From assembly GCA_913055945.1 (NCBI GenBank), contig CAJXKU010000003.1, positions 1-34,048 of the forward strand: 34,048 bases of DNA, read 5' to 3'. The notes under the pieces were generated by a model. The model did not search any database. It saw nothing but the letters and a program-made list of their open reading frames with translations, and had not been told where the DNA came from. Shown here one piece after another: positions 21,872 through 30,200 of this stretch (positions are counted from its first letter, which is position 1; the number at the start of each line of letters is the position of its first letter). Position numbers and translations under genes: made by a program. The DNA comes from an uncultured Lentisphaerota bacterium. Lineage in GTDB: Bacteria; Verrucomicrobiota; Lentisphaeria; Oligosphaerales; CAJXKU01.

Positions 21872-23284
21872 ATGACACCACAGGAATTCTTCGAGTACGC
21901 ACGCAAAAACGGCGCTGAGATGATGGACCTCAAGTTCGTCGACATGCTGGGAAGCTGGATGCATTGCAGCTACCCCATCGAAACCCTTGATGAAGATATT
22001 TTCACTGAAGGGCTGGGCTTTGACGGCTCCTCCATCCGCGGCTGGCAGGAGATTCATCAATCCGACATGACAGCCGTATGCGACCCTGACACCGCGACCA
22101 TGGACCCCTTCTTTGAGAAACCGACGGTCAGTGTTATTGCCACCATAGCTGATCCGGAAACAGGGAAGGATTACGCTAAATGCCCCCGGCACGTCGTTAA
22201 GCGCGCGGCTGAGTATATCAAGAGCGAAGGAATCGCGGACACATGTTTCGTCGGTCCGGAGCCGGAATTCTTCATCTTTGACGAAGTGCAGTACGAACAG
22301 AATCAGCATACCGGCTTCTACCGAATCGATTCCGTCGAAGGCGCATGGAACACCGCACGTTTCGAAGAACCGAACCTCGGCTATAAACCGAGCTTTAAAG
22401 GCGGCTACTTTCCGGTCAGCCCCACGGATACATATCACGACCTCCGCGGGGAGATGTCCTACGAGATGATGAAGCAGGGCATCAAGGTTGAAGCCCATCA
22501 CCACGAGGTTGCCACCGCCGGACAGGCCGAAATCGACCTCCAGTACAACGACCTTGTAACGATAGCTGACCAGTTTATGTGGTATAAGTACATTGTCAAA
22601 AACGTCGCTCGCCGCAACGGAAAGACGGTCACCTTCATGCCGAAGCCGGTCTTCGAAGACAATGGCAGCGGCATGCACACGCACCTCAGCCTGTGGAAGG
22701 ACGGCGAGAACCTTTTCGCCGGCGACGGCTACTCCGGAATGTCAAAAATGGCACTTAATGCGGTCGGCGGTCTTCTTAAACACGCTCCGGCGGTGCTGGC
22801 GTTCGGCGCCCCGACGACCAACAGTTACAGACGCCTGGTCCCCGGATTTGAGGCGCCGGTGAATCTTGCCCTTTCGGCGCGAAATCGTTCCGCCGCCATC
22901 CGAATCCCGATGTATTCCCAGAGCGAAAAAGCCAAGCGGCTGGAGTTCCGCTGTCCCGATGCAACGGCCAACGGCTACTTGGCTTGGTCGGCAATGCTCA
23001 TGGCCATGATCGACGGCATTATCAACGAAACCGATCCGGGCGAACCGCTGGATCGGAACATCTTCGAACTCTCATCGGAAGAGCTGGCCAACATTCCTAA
23101 GGTTCCGGGAAGTCTGGATGAGGCAATCAACGCCCTCGAAGAAGATCATGACTTTCTGTTACGCGGCGACGTATTTACAGAAGACCTGGTCCGTTCCTAT
23201 ATCGACTGGAAACGGGAGCAGGAGCTTCTCGAGATGGCGCTGCGGCCGCAACCTTACGAGTTCCATCTGTACTACGACTCGTAA
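21872..23284 (+). CDS. glnA: Type I glutamine synthetase lacking the adenylylation tyrosine
   Basis: GlnA condenses glutamate and ammonia with ATP in the cytoplasm and works as a dodecamer. The 470 residues cover the family: [33 protein letters not shown], the metal and substrate segments [18 protein letters not shown] and [45 protein letters not shown], and [15 protein letters not shown]. The adenylylation loop reads [12 protein letters not shown]. Phe398 (codon TTC at 23063) stands where E. coli has Tyr397, so GlnE-type adenylylation at that site is impossible. ATG 21872 has AAGGAG upstream and is the family-consistent start. The track start adds 36 unrelated residues. The -24/-12 promoter and the upstream activator suggest transcriptional nitrogen control. 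A strong terminator follows. Confidence 0.97.
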   Translation: MTPQEFFEYARKNGAEMMDLKFVDMLGSWMHCSYPIETLDEDIFTEGLGFDGSSIRGWQEIHQSDMTAVCDPDTATMDPFFEKPTVSVIATIADPETGKDYAKCPRHVVKRAAEYIKSEGIADTCFVGPEPEFFIFDEVQYEQNQHTGFYRIDSVEGAWNTARFEEPNLGYKPSFKGGYFPVSPTDTYHDLRGEMSYEMMKQGIKVEAHHHEVATAGQAEIDLQYNDLVTIADQFMWYKYIVKNVARRNGKTVTFMPKPVFEDNGSGMHTHLSLWKDGENLFAGDGYSGMSKMALNAVGGLLKHAPAVLAFGAPTTNSYRRLVPGFEAPVNLALSARNRSAAIRIPMYSQSEKAKRLEFRCPDATANGYLAWSAMLMAMIDGIINETDPGEPLDRNIFELSSEELANIPKVPGSLDEAINALEEDHDFLLRGDVFTEDLVRSYIDWKREQELLEMALRPQPYEFHLYYDS

Positions 23285-23304
23285 GTGAATCTGTCGGCAG
23301 ACAT

Positions 23305-23386
23305 AACCAGAGAAGAGCAGGACATGAGATCTGTCCGGGACGTGCACCCTTCTCTACTGAATGTCCCCTCTTCTCTGGTTTTTTTT
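23305..23386 (+). terminator. Rho-independent terminator of glnA
   Basis: AACCAGAGAAGAG (23305-23317) pairs perfectly with CTCTTCTCTGGTT, and the stem continues inward with GGACAT/ATGTCC. The outer stem is followed directly by a run of T residues ending at 23386. The loop is long (about 35 bases). Confidence 0.85.
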
Positions 23387-23535
23387 GTCCCCAACACTGT
23401 CCTTTGCCGAACTTCTCAGCCCCCACATCCCCTCCCGCAAGATGTTTTTCTTCAGAATTGCAGTGCCATGGTTCAAAAGGCGCAGGATTTGCACCAGGAT
23501 ATACACGACGAATATTCGAAATACGATATCCGATT

Positions 23536-23563
23536 TTGAGAAGATACGTAATTACGTTATAGT
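23536..23563 (+). promoter_or_regulatory. Candidate promoter of the heparinase-family gene
   Basis: TTGAGA, 16 bases, TATAGT, placing the start near 23570 and leaving a leader of about 46 bases before ATG 23616. The stretch from the glnA terminator to here (23387-23535) shows no gene. Confidence 0.5.
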
Positions 23564-23615
23564 CTAATTACCACAGATACGTTGACAGGACTTTCCGGTA
23601 TGGAAGAATAAGGCT

Positions 23616-25511
23616 ATGATTGCAGAACAGTGTGCAAGCATCATCCGCAACCGTCTCCGCACTCCTGACCAATCACTTCAGCTATATCCCACTCGGGAGC
23701 AGAGAGGTGCATGGGAGAGCATCCCCCATGGTGTTCGCCAAGCGCATATCAGGCGTGCTGAAAAAAGACAAGGGGGCGATTGGCCACCGTTGCCGGCTAC
23801 ACTCTTTCTGGAGTTTGTACGACAGGGAAACCGCAAGAACTACGAACAGGCGCGTTTTGCCAGACGAGAAGCGCTTTGTGATCTGGTGCTCGGCGAATGT
23901 ATAGAGGCGGACGGTCGGTTCACAGATGACATCATCAACGGTGTATGGGCCGTTTGCGAGGAAACCTACTGGGGTGTTCCTGCCCACCTGGGGATGCAAA
24001 TGGCAGGGCAAGGCCTTCCCGATGCGGCTGAGCCGACCGTTGATTTGTTCGCAGCCGAGACCGGCGCTCTGCTGGCATGGACCCACTATTTGCTGGAGCA
24101 ACCCCTTGCTGACGTTTCCCCGGTTATTCCGCGCAGAATAGAGGATGAGGTCAATCACCGTATACTTACACCGCTCTTACAGCGGGACGACTTTCGATGG
24201 ATGGGGTTTCATGGCGCCCGTGTCAACAACTGGAATCCATGGATCTGCTCAAACTGGCTGACGTGTGTGTTACTACTTGAAAGGGACGAAACGAAGAGAT
24301 TAAATGCTGTACTAAAAATCCTGAGGGTCCTTGACAATTTCCTCGAATCCTATCCCACAGACGGTGGCTGTGATGAAGGGCCGCTGTACTGGGGAAAAGC
24401 CGGGGGCGCACTTTTTGACTGCCTGGAACTTTTGTACAAGAGCACAGACGGACACTTTAATCTATACGAGCACCCGCTTATTCAGGAGATCGGGCGATAT
24501 CTGTATCGGGTCCATATCGCAGATCACTATTTTGTGAACTTCGCAGATGCGCCTGCAACGTTAACGCCACCGCCAGCGGTGATGTTGGGCTACGGAAAGC
24601 GTATCGGTGACAAGCCGCTGATCCAGCTTGGCGCATGGTTTGCCCACCGGCAACGATGGACTGAAAAGGGTGTCGCCGGCAATATCGGACGCCAGCTCTA
24701 CGCGCTGTTTCATCTAAGTGAACTGAGTCAAACAAAACCACGGCAGCCGCTTGTGCGGGATACTTGGTTCCCGGAGATTCAGGTGATGGCGGCAAGAGAT
24801 CGGAGCGGCAGCAAAAAGGGCCTTTATGTCGCTGCCAAAGGAGGTCATAATGCGGAAAGCCACAACCACAATGACGTGGGTAACTTCGTGTTTTTCGTCG
24901 ACAGTAAACCGGTCATCGTTGACGCCGGCGTGGGAACGTATTCGAGGGAGACATTCAGCAACCAACGCTACGATATCTGGACCATGCAGTCAGCGTATCA
25001 TAACGTTCCTGCCGTAAACGGGATGCAGCAACAGGCAGGCGATGCTTTTGCCGCTTCGCATGTGACATATGACGCTGACGCCCACTGTGCGGCGCTTTCT
25101 ATGGATATGAGTGGCGCCTACCCGGAGAAATCGGGACTTAAAAGGTGGAACCGAACAGTAAGCATATATCGGGAAAAAGCACTCGAAATCCGCGATGATT
25201 ATGAGCTGGATCACCCCTCCGAAGATGTCTGTGTCGTATTACTTACGCCGTGTCATGTTACAGCACCTTCCTCAGGCGAAGTCCAACTGCATGAGCGACG
25301 CCTGCCCGAAAACCGCAGAAGCGGCACTGCTTTTCTATGGTACGACGCAGAGCGCTTGAGCTGTAATCTAGAACCCCTTCAGATTGAGGATGAAGCCTTG
25401 ACACGCGTATGGGGTAGCGAGATGAAGCGGATGGTATTTGCGGTCAGAAACGCTGAGAAGGCACAATTACTGAAATTTCAGCTTCGATCCGCGTTGGCGA
25501 ATCAGGGATAA
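23616..25511 (+). CDS. Heparinase II/III-family protein, predicted intracellular
   Basis: The 631-residue protein has an all-helical N-terminal toroid (about 1-370; for example NNWNPWICSNWLTCVLLLERD and YPTDGGCDEGPLYWGKAGG) and a C-terminal beta-sheet domain. The heparinase II/III signature is complete: AESHNHNDVGNFVFFVDSKPVIVDAGVGTYSRETFSNQRYDIWTMQSAYHNVPAVNG. The family includes polysaccharide lyases of PL12, PL15 and PL21 that cleave uronate-containing glycans by beta-elimination. The exact PL family and substrate cannot be read here. No signal peptide is visible (MIAEQCASIIRNRLRT), which suggests action on oligosaccharides imported into the cytoplasm. AAGG lies four to eight bases before ATG 23616. 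It has its own promoter, and no carbohydrate transporter is adjacent. Confidence 0.87.
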   Translation: MIAEQCASIIRNRLRTPDQSLQLYPTREQRGAWESIPHGVRQAHIRRAEKRQGGDWPPLPATLFLEFVRQGNRKNYEQARFARREALCDLVLGECIEADGRFTDDIINGVWAVCEETYWGVPAHLGMQMAGQGLPDAAEPTVDLFAAETGALLAWTHYLLEQPLADVSPVIPRRIEDEVNHRILTPLLQRDDFRWMGFHGARVNNWNPWICSNWLTCVLLLERDETKRLNAVLKILRVLDNFLESYPTDGGCDEGPLYWGKAGGALFDCLELLYKSTDGHFNLYEHPLIQEIGRYLYRVHIADHYFVNFADAPATLTPPPAVMLGYGKRIGDKPLIQLGAWFAHRQRWTEKGVAGNIGRQLYALFHLSELSQTKPRQPLVRDTWFPEIQVMAARDRSGSKKGLYVAAKGGHNAESHNHNDVGNFVFFVDSKPVIVDAGVGTYSRETFSNQRYDIWTMQSAYHNVPAVNGMQQQAGDAFAASHVTYDADAHCAALSMDMSGAYPEKSGLKRWNRTVSIYREKALEIRDDYELDHPSEDVCVVLLTPCHVTAPSSGEVQLHERRLPENRRSGTAFLWYDAERLSCNLEPLQIEDEALTRVWGSEMKRMVFAVRNAEKAQLLKFQLRSALANQG

Positions 25512-25561
25512 CAGCCCCACAGGGACGGGACGATGTTCTGCCTCTTGGAAGCACAGTGCCC

Positions 25562-25685
25562 GTATGAGACTCGGCACCGCGACTGCATGAATCCAAAGCA
25601 TACTGAAGTATGAACTCTGACCAGCCGAACCCGCGCTATCGCCTCGTAGGAGTTCATGCTTCAGCATGTCTTCCGAGTCTCATAC
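25562..25685 (-). repeat. 124-bp unit with terminal inverted repeats (copy 2, inverted)
   Basis: Bounded by GTATGAGACTCGG and CCGAGTCTCATAC, and read on the minus strand it aligns along its whole length with 19258-19383, with scattered changes. It begins 50 bases after the heparinase-gene stop. Confidence 0.85.
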
Positions 25686-25730
25686 CCTGGTGCCTGGGCG
25701 GCTCCGCCGCCCGGCGGGTTGGCTCGTATA
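25677..25730 (-). repeat. 54-bp mosaic unit, inverted
   Basis: Read on the minus strand it begins near TATACGAGCCAACCCGCCGGGCGGC and ends GGTATGAGAC, an inverted relative of 19569-19625. It shares its GTCTCATAC arm with the 124-bp unit, the same joint seen at 19258 and at 11634. Confidence 0.75.
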
Positions 25731-25914
25731 GCAGAACTCACGCTCGTACCGCGATTTTGATGACAACCTGAACGCCTTACGTAAGACCTCTGCGCGCAGG
25801 GGGGAGTCCTCCGCCGTGTTTTTACCCCCCTGTTACCGGACAGGGTTGTTCGGCTCCAGACGCCGGTTCCGCTGAGGCCGGCATTCCGTTTTCATCAAAA
25901 CCATGCGCTGTGCC
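25731..25914 (+). repeat. Inverted-repeat-bounded element (copy 2)
   Basis: The left end GCAGAACTCACGCTCGTACC and ATTTTGATGACAACCTGAACG copies the left end of 6951-7130. Near the right end, TTTTCATCAAAACCATGCGC is an imperfect inverted copy of its own left arm. The interior differs from copy 1 and carries GC-rich stems (CCGGCATTCCG region). Confidence 0.55.
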
Positions 25915-25928
25915 TGGTTATGACATTG

Positions 25929-26049
25929 ACCCTAAATTTCGCAGTTGATTTTGTGGTTGCATATGCAAGGCAGCGAGATGACGCGGTAGTTCCTACCGCG
26001 AATCGAAGCTAACGAAGCAGATGCAATCACAAAATTAACCCTTTAGGGT
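25929..26049. repeat. 121-bp element with terminal and nested inverted repeats
   Basis: Ends ACCCTAAA (25929-25936) and TTTAGGGT (26042-26049) are perfect inverted copies. An inner pair GATTTTGTGGTTGCAT (25947-25962) and ATGCAATCACAAAATT (26021-26036) matches at 14 of 16. In the centre GCGGTAG-TTC-CTACCGC (25983-25999) forms a perfect hairpin. It is a compact, highly foldable unit with no ORF. A CCTAAATTTC remnant also follows the other copy of its left neighbour at about 7160. Confidence 0.7.
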
Positions 26050-26146
26050 AGAAAAACCAAACAACTAACGTTTCACCCAATGGGTGAAACGTTCTAATTA
26101 GCTAACACCTTATAAACCAATAACTTAGAGACTCTTTGGTTTTTCT
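26050..26146. repeat. 97-bp element: 12-bp inverted ends around a 27-bp palindrome
   Basis: AGAAAAACCAAA (26050-26061) and TTTGGTTTTTCT (26135-26146) are perfect inverted repeats. Inside, AACGTTTCACCCA (26067-26079) and TGGGTGAAACGTT (26081-26093) form a 13-bp-arm palindrome with one central base. It directly abuts the 121-bp element and lies about 65 bases upstream of the predicted hydrogenase promoter. Confidence 0.7.
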
Positions 26147-26211
26147 GCTGCGTATTTTAGGTTGATTGATACACCATCCCCTTAAGACCGACAGTTCTGT
26201 TTCATCCGGTC

Positions 26212-26239
26212 TTGACGAATGGCGAGGACATGTTATTGT
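26212..26239 (+). promoter_or_regulatory. Candidate sigma-70 promoter of the hydrogenase operon
   Basis: TTGACG, 16 bases, TATTGT. The -35 matches five of six consensus bases and the -10 four of six. Transcription from it would start within or next to the tandem dyads at 26243-26277 and give a long leader of about 255 bases to the first gene. Confidence 0.45.
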
Positions 26240-26242
26240 AAA

Positions 26243-26277
26243 TTGTGAATTTCGTCACAGAGTGAACACTGTCACAA
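26243..26277. promoter_or_regulatory. Tandem operator dyads, Rex-like (or Crp/Fnr-like)
   Basis: The first dyad TTGTGAATTTCGTCACAG (26243-26260) matches the Rex pattern TTGTGAA-N4-TTCACAA at 12 of 14 positions. The second, GAGTGAACACTGTCACAA (26260-26277), matches at 11 of 14. Both also read as TGTGA-N6-TCACA, the Crp/Fnr half-site arrangement. The centres are 17 bases apart and lie just downstream of the predicted -10, a position suited to repression. Rex responds to NADH/NAD+ and commonly controls NADH-linked fermentation genes, so it is the likelier reader. Confidence 0.5.
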
Positions 26278-26504
26278 TGCCGCGCGGGTAGATGTTCAAC
26301 AGAGCAAAGCGATGTTGTCGTGGCCGCGGCACGGGAACAAACAAAACAGGGGCTCTAAGAAGGCGCCACGAACTGAATGTTTCAGTTGGACTTCGCCCTT
26401 CAGCGAATGAATCGGCGCTCACCATCCGCCTCCGGCATACGCTTTTCGCCGGTTCGCGGTTCTGAATTACCCCCCTTCGCCACTAACGGATAAGGAGGTT
26501 CCAG

Positions 26505-27017
26505 ATGGGAGAGGTTATAGATTTTGAACAACTCGACGAACACCAGCAGATGGAAAAAGTGGACGAAATTATCGAAGCCGAGAAAAACACGGATGGTGCG
26601 CTCATGCCGATCCTGCAACGCATGCAGCACACGTTCGGTTTCCTGCCGGAACCTGCTTTGAAAAGAGTTGCCAAGCAGCTCAACAAGTCCTATAGCGAGA
26701 TCGTGGGTGTCGTGGGCTTTTACTCTCTCTTTTCCACTACCCCGCGCGGCAAACACACGATCCAGGTCTGCCTGGGAACGGCCTGTTATGTACGTGGCGG
26801 AAAATCCATCCTGGAGGCGATCTCAGAATACCTCGGTATCGGGGTGGGCGAAACCACCGAAGACCGAATGTTCACCCTGGAAGTGGCACGCTGTTTCGGC
26901 GCCTGCGGGCTCGCACCGGCGATCACGGTCGATGACAACGTCCATCACCGCGTAAAGTCGACGAATATACCCGAAATCCTTGAACGTTACCGTGAGGAGG
27001 AAGAGGAGGATACATGA
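26505..27017 (+). CDS. hydC: NuoE/HndA-like [2Fe-2S] subunit of the bifurcating hydrogenase
   Basis: The 170-residue protein has the NuoE fold: an N-terminal helical part (LMPILQRMQHTFGFLPEPALKRVAKQL) and SEIVGVVGFYSLFSTTPRGKHTIQVC. The thioredoxin-like [2Fe-2S] site has C-x4-C (VCLGTACYVRG) and C-x3-C (CFGACG). In HydABC and Hnd complexes this subunit sits with the NuoF-like subunit and takes part in electron transfer around the FMN. ATG 26505 is preceded by AAGGAGG, the best ribosome-binding site in this region. It opens a five-gene same-strand operon encoding a hydrogenase and Nfn-like subunits. The C-terminus is unusually acidic (EEEEEDT). Confidence 0.93.
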   Translation: MGEVIDFEQLDEHQQMEKVDEIIEAEKNTDGALMPILQRMQHTFGFLPEPALKRVAKQLNKSYSEIVGVVGFYSLFSTTPRGKHTIQVCLGTACYVRGGKSILEAISEYLGIGVGETTEDRMFTLEVARCFGACGLAPAITVDDNVHHRVKSTNIPEILERYREEEEEDT

Positions 27018-27184
27018 CACTTTTCAGTTTACAGGTCTTCCCTCACGGGTGGCTTCATACCCCCCGCACTTGCGGCGTCTTTTTGTATAGGGACAATTCA
27101 GGCAGTCAAGTGTTAGAAGAAATCCAGCTCAGCGTTGCAGAATCTCACACGTGCACTGTGTCAATGAGTGAGTGTGCAGATTGA
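27014..27184 (+). CDS. Possible 56-residue translationally coupled ORF, doubtful
   Basis: An ORF below the track cutoff starts with the ATG that overlaps the hydC stop (ATGA), behind a strong purine-rich GGAGGAAGAGGAGG. It encodes 56 residues (MTLFSLQVFPHGWLHT... ending MSECAD) with four Cys. It resembles nothing I know. In Hnd-type operons a small HndB gene lies at this position, but HndB is larger and I see no likeness. The gap also contains a small CCGCA/TGCGG stem followed by TCTTTTTG (about 27065-27088), which may be an attenuator or processing site. It could equally be non-coding spacer. Confidence 0.2.
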   Translation: MTLFSLQVFPHGWLHTPRTCGVFLYRDNSGSQVLEEIQLSVAESHTCTVSMSECAD

Positions 27185-27224
27185 ACATCAATCCGAAACA
27201 AACAACCAACGAAGGTCGTCAGTT

Positions 27225-30200
27225 ATGGCAAATACAATTACCTCGCCCAAGGATTTGACCGCCATCAAAGAACGCTTCACCGCTGCACGATGTCCGAAGC
27301 AGGTATTGCTTTGCGCAGGGGCCGGCTGCGTGGCTTCAGGCTCCCAGGAAGTAAGCAAAGCGCTCAGCGAAGAGATACAGAAACACGAACTGGGTTCAGA
27401 GGTGGAGATCATTGAGTGCGGTTGCCTCGGATTGTGTGCACAGGGTCCTGTGGCTCTCGTCCAGCCCGACGGCGTATTCTACGAACAGCTCCAGCCGGAG
27501 GATGCTGCAGAAATCACTGAAAGCCATCTGAAAAACGGCACGGTTGTGGAGCGTCTGTTACACACAACCCCCGAAGGAAAAAAGGTTCCCGAGATCAACG
27601 AAATCCCCTTTTTCCAGAAACAACAGAAGTACGTTTTAAAAAATTGCGGCAACATTGACCCCAATGACATAGATGCCTACATCGCCAACGGCGGCTATAC
27701 GGCGTTAGCCAAATGCCTCACGGAAATGTCTCCGGATGAGGTTGTGGATACCGTTTACCAGTCCGGACTCCGCGGCCGCGGCGGCGCCGGCTTTCCGACA
27801 GGGCTGAAATGGCAGTTTACGCGAAAAGCAGAGGGTGATCAGAAATACGTGCTGTGTAACGCCGATGAAGGGGACCCCGGCGCATTCATGGATCGCAGTG
27901 TGCTGGAAGGGGATCCTCACAGCCTCGTTGAGGCCATGATGATCGCGGGTTACGCTGTGGGAGCCAGCCGGGGCTTTGTTTATGTCCGCGCCGAATACCC
28001 CCTTGCTGTCGAACGCTTGTCCCGGGCACTGGAACAGGCGCGTGAGTACGGCCTGCTCGGACAAAACATTATGGGCCATGATTTCACCTTCGATCTTCAG
28101 ATCCGCATGGGCTCAGGCGCGTTTGTCTGCGGCGAAGAGACAGCCCTGATGCGCTCCGTCGAGGGGAAACGCGGAGAACCCCGCCCCCGCCCGCCATTCC
28201 CGGCAAACAAGGGGCTTTGGGAAAAACCCAGCCTCCTGAACAATGTGGAAACCTATGCCAACGTACCGCAGATCATCCTTAACGGAGCGGAATGGTTCCA
28301 GAACATCGGGACCGAAAAAAGCAAAGGCACCAAGGTATTTGCCTTGGCCGGATCGGTCACATACTCGGGACTGATTGAAGTTCCCATGGGGACCGAACTC
28401 GGCGACATCGTCTACGACATCGGCGGCGGAATTCCGAATGATAAGGAATTCAAGGCCGCCCAGATCGGAGGACCGTCCGGTGGTTGCATCCCGCGGGCAA
28501 ACTTAAGCGTGCCCGTAGATTACGAATCCCTGAGTGAACTCGGGGCGATTATGGGATCCGGCGGACTCGTCGTTATGGACGAAGATTCCTGTATGGTGGA
28601 CATTGCCCGCTTCTTCCTAGAGTTTGTTCAGGAGGAATCGTGCGGCAAATGTACGCCCTGCCGAGTCGGCACCAAACGTATGCTGGAAATGCTGGACCGC
28701 ATCTGTCACGGTCAGGGCGAGGACGGCGATCTTGAAAAACTCGAACAACTGGGCCGCGTAATCACCGACACGGCCCTTTGCGGCTTAGGTCAGACCGCGC
28801 CGAACCCGGTTCTGTCCACAATACGCCACTTCCGCGACGAATACATTGCCCATATCCGGGATAAGCAGTGTCCAGCCAGCTTGTGTCCGGCCCTGGTACG
28901 GGCGCCATGCCAGAACGAATGTCCTGCCAGTGTGGACGTACCCGGTTTCCTCTCATTGATCGGGGAAGAAAGATACAACGAGGCCCTCCGGTTGCACCGG
29001 GAGCGGAATCCGTTCGCAGTGGTATGCTCGAGGGTCTGCCCGAACCCCTGCGAGTCCAAATGCCGCCGGCATACAATGGACGGCGCAGTAGCCGTGCGGC
29101 ATGCCAAAAGATTTATGGTTGATCAGGAAGCCTCAGTTGAACTCCCTGAAGTCCGGGACAACGCGGAAAACGCCTCGCGGAAGATTGCGCTTGTCGGCGG
29201 CGGCCCGGCAAGCTTGGCATGTGGCTACTTTCTCGCCCGGCTGGGGTATAAGCCGACGCTTTTTGAAGCGGAAGAGTACTTGGGCGGCATGATGATGCAG
29301 GCCATTCCTGCTTACCGGCTCCGGCGCGAGCCGCTGGGCTATGAAATCTGGATGATTAAACGCATGGGGGTTGACATTAAAACGCCGATGAAGCTGGGCG
29401 AAGATTTCACGCTTCAGAGTCTTAAAGACGAAGGCTACGACGCAGTGTTTCTAGGTGTGGGGGCTCCGGATGGTATGGCTCTTAAACTCGACGGAGACGG
29501 CAGAGCTGAGGACGATGTCGTGGATGCACTGAACTTTCTGCGGGATTACAACATCCGCTACGGCAGCAAACAGACCGATGAACACGGTAACAGAATCGCA
29601 GTCGTGGGCGGAGGCAACGCCGCCATTGACGCCGCCCGCACTTCCCTCCGTCTCGGCGCTGAAAAGGCCACCGTCATTTATCGGCGTTCACGCGGAGACA
29701 TGCCGGCGTACAACGAAGAGATCGAAGACGCGATCGAGGAAGGTGTAGACCTGGAACTGCTTACCAACCCTGAAGAGGTTATCAGCTCCGAAGACGGCAG
29801 CATCCATGGGGTAAAATGCCGCCGCATGAAACTCGGAAATTTCGATAAGAGCGGCCGCAGACGCCCCACCCCTACGGACGAAATGGTCACCGTGGAGGCG
29901 GATAAAATCATTGCGGCTATCGGACAGAACGTGAATGCCGACCAGCTCGTTTCCCCGGAACAGGTGACATTGACGGAGAATGGCCGCATTCAGGCGGACG
30001 CCGTCAACGGACAGACCTCATTGCCGTGGGTATTCGCAGGAGGCGATTGCGTAACCGGCCCCGCATCAGTCATCGAGGCTGTGGCGGCCGGTGAACGAGC
30101 CGCTGTCGGCATCGACGAATACCTCACGGGGGAAAACCATGCATTCTGGCGGGAAGAAAAACCGGTGGACACTCACGTCGATCCGGATGCGGATCCGTTC

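Noticed and set aside
21842-22684. 280-residue ORF on the minus strand
   Set aside because: Antisense shadow of glnA with no family resemblance.
25929-26146. Insertion sequence or transposon remnant
   Set aside because: Inverted ends are present but there is no transposase fragment in any frame, so only a non-autonomous element can be claimed.
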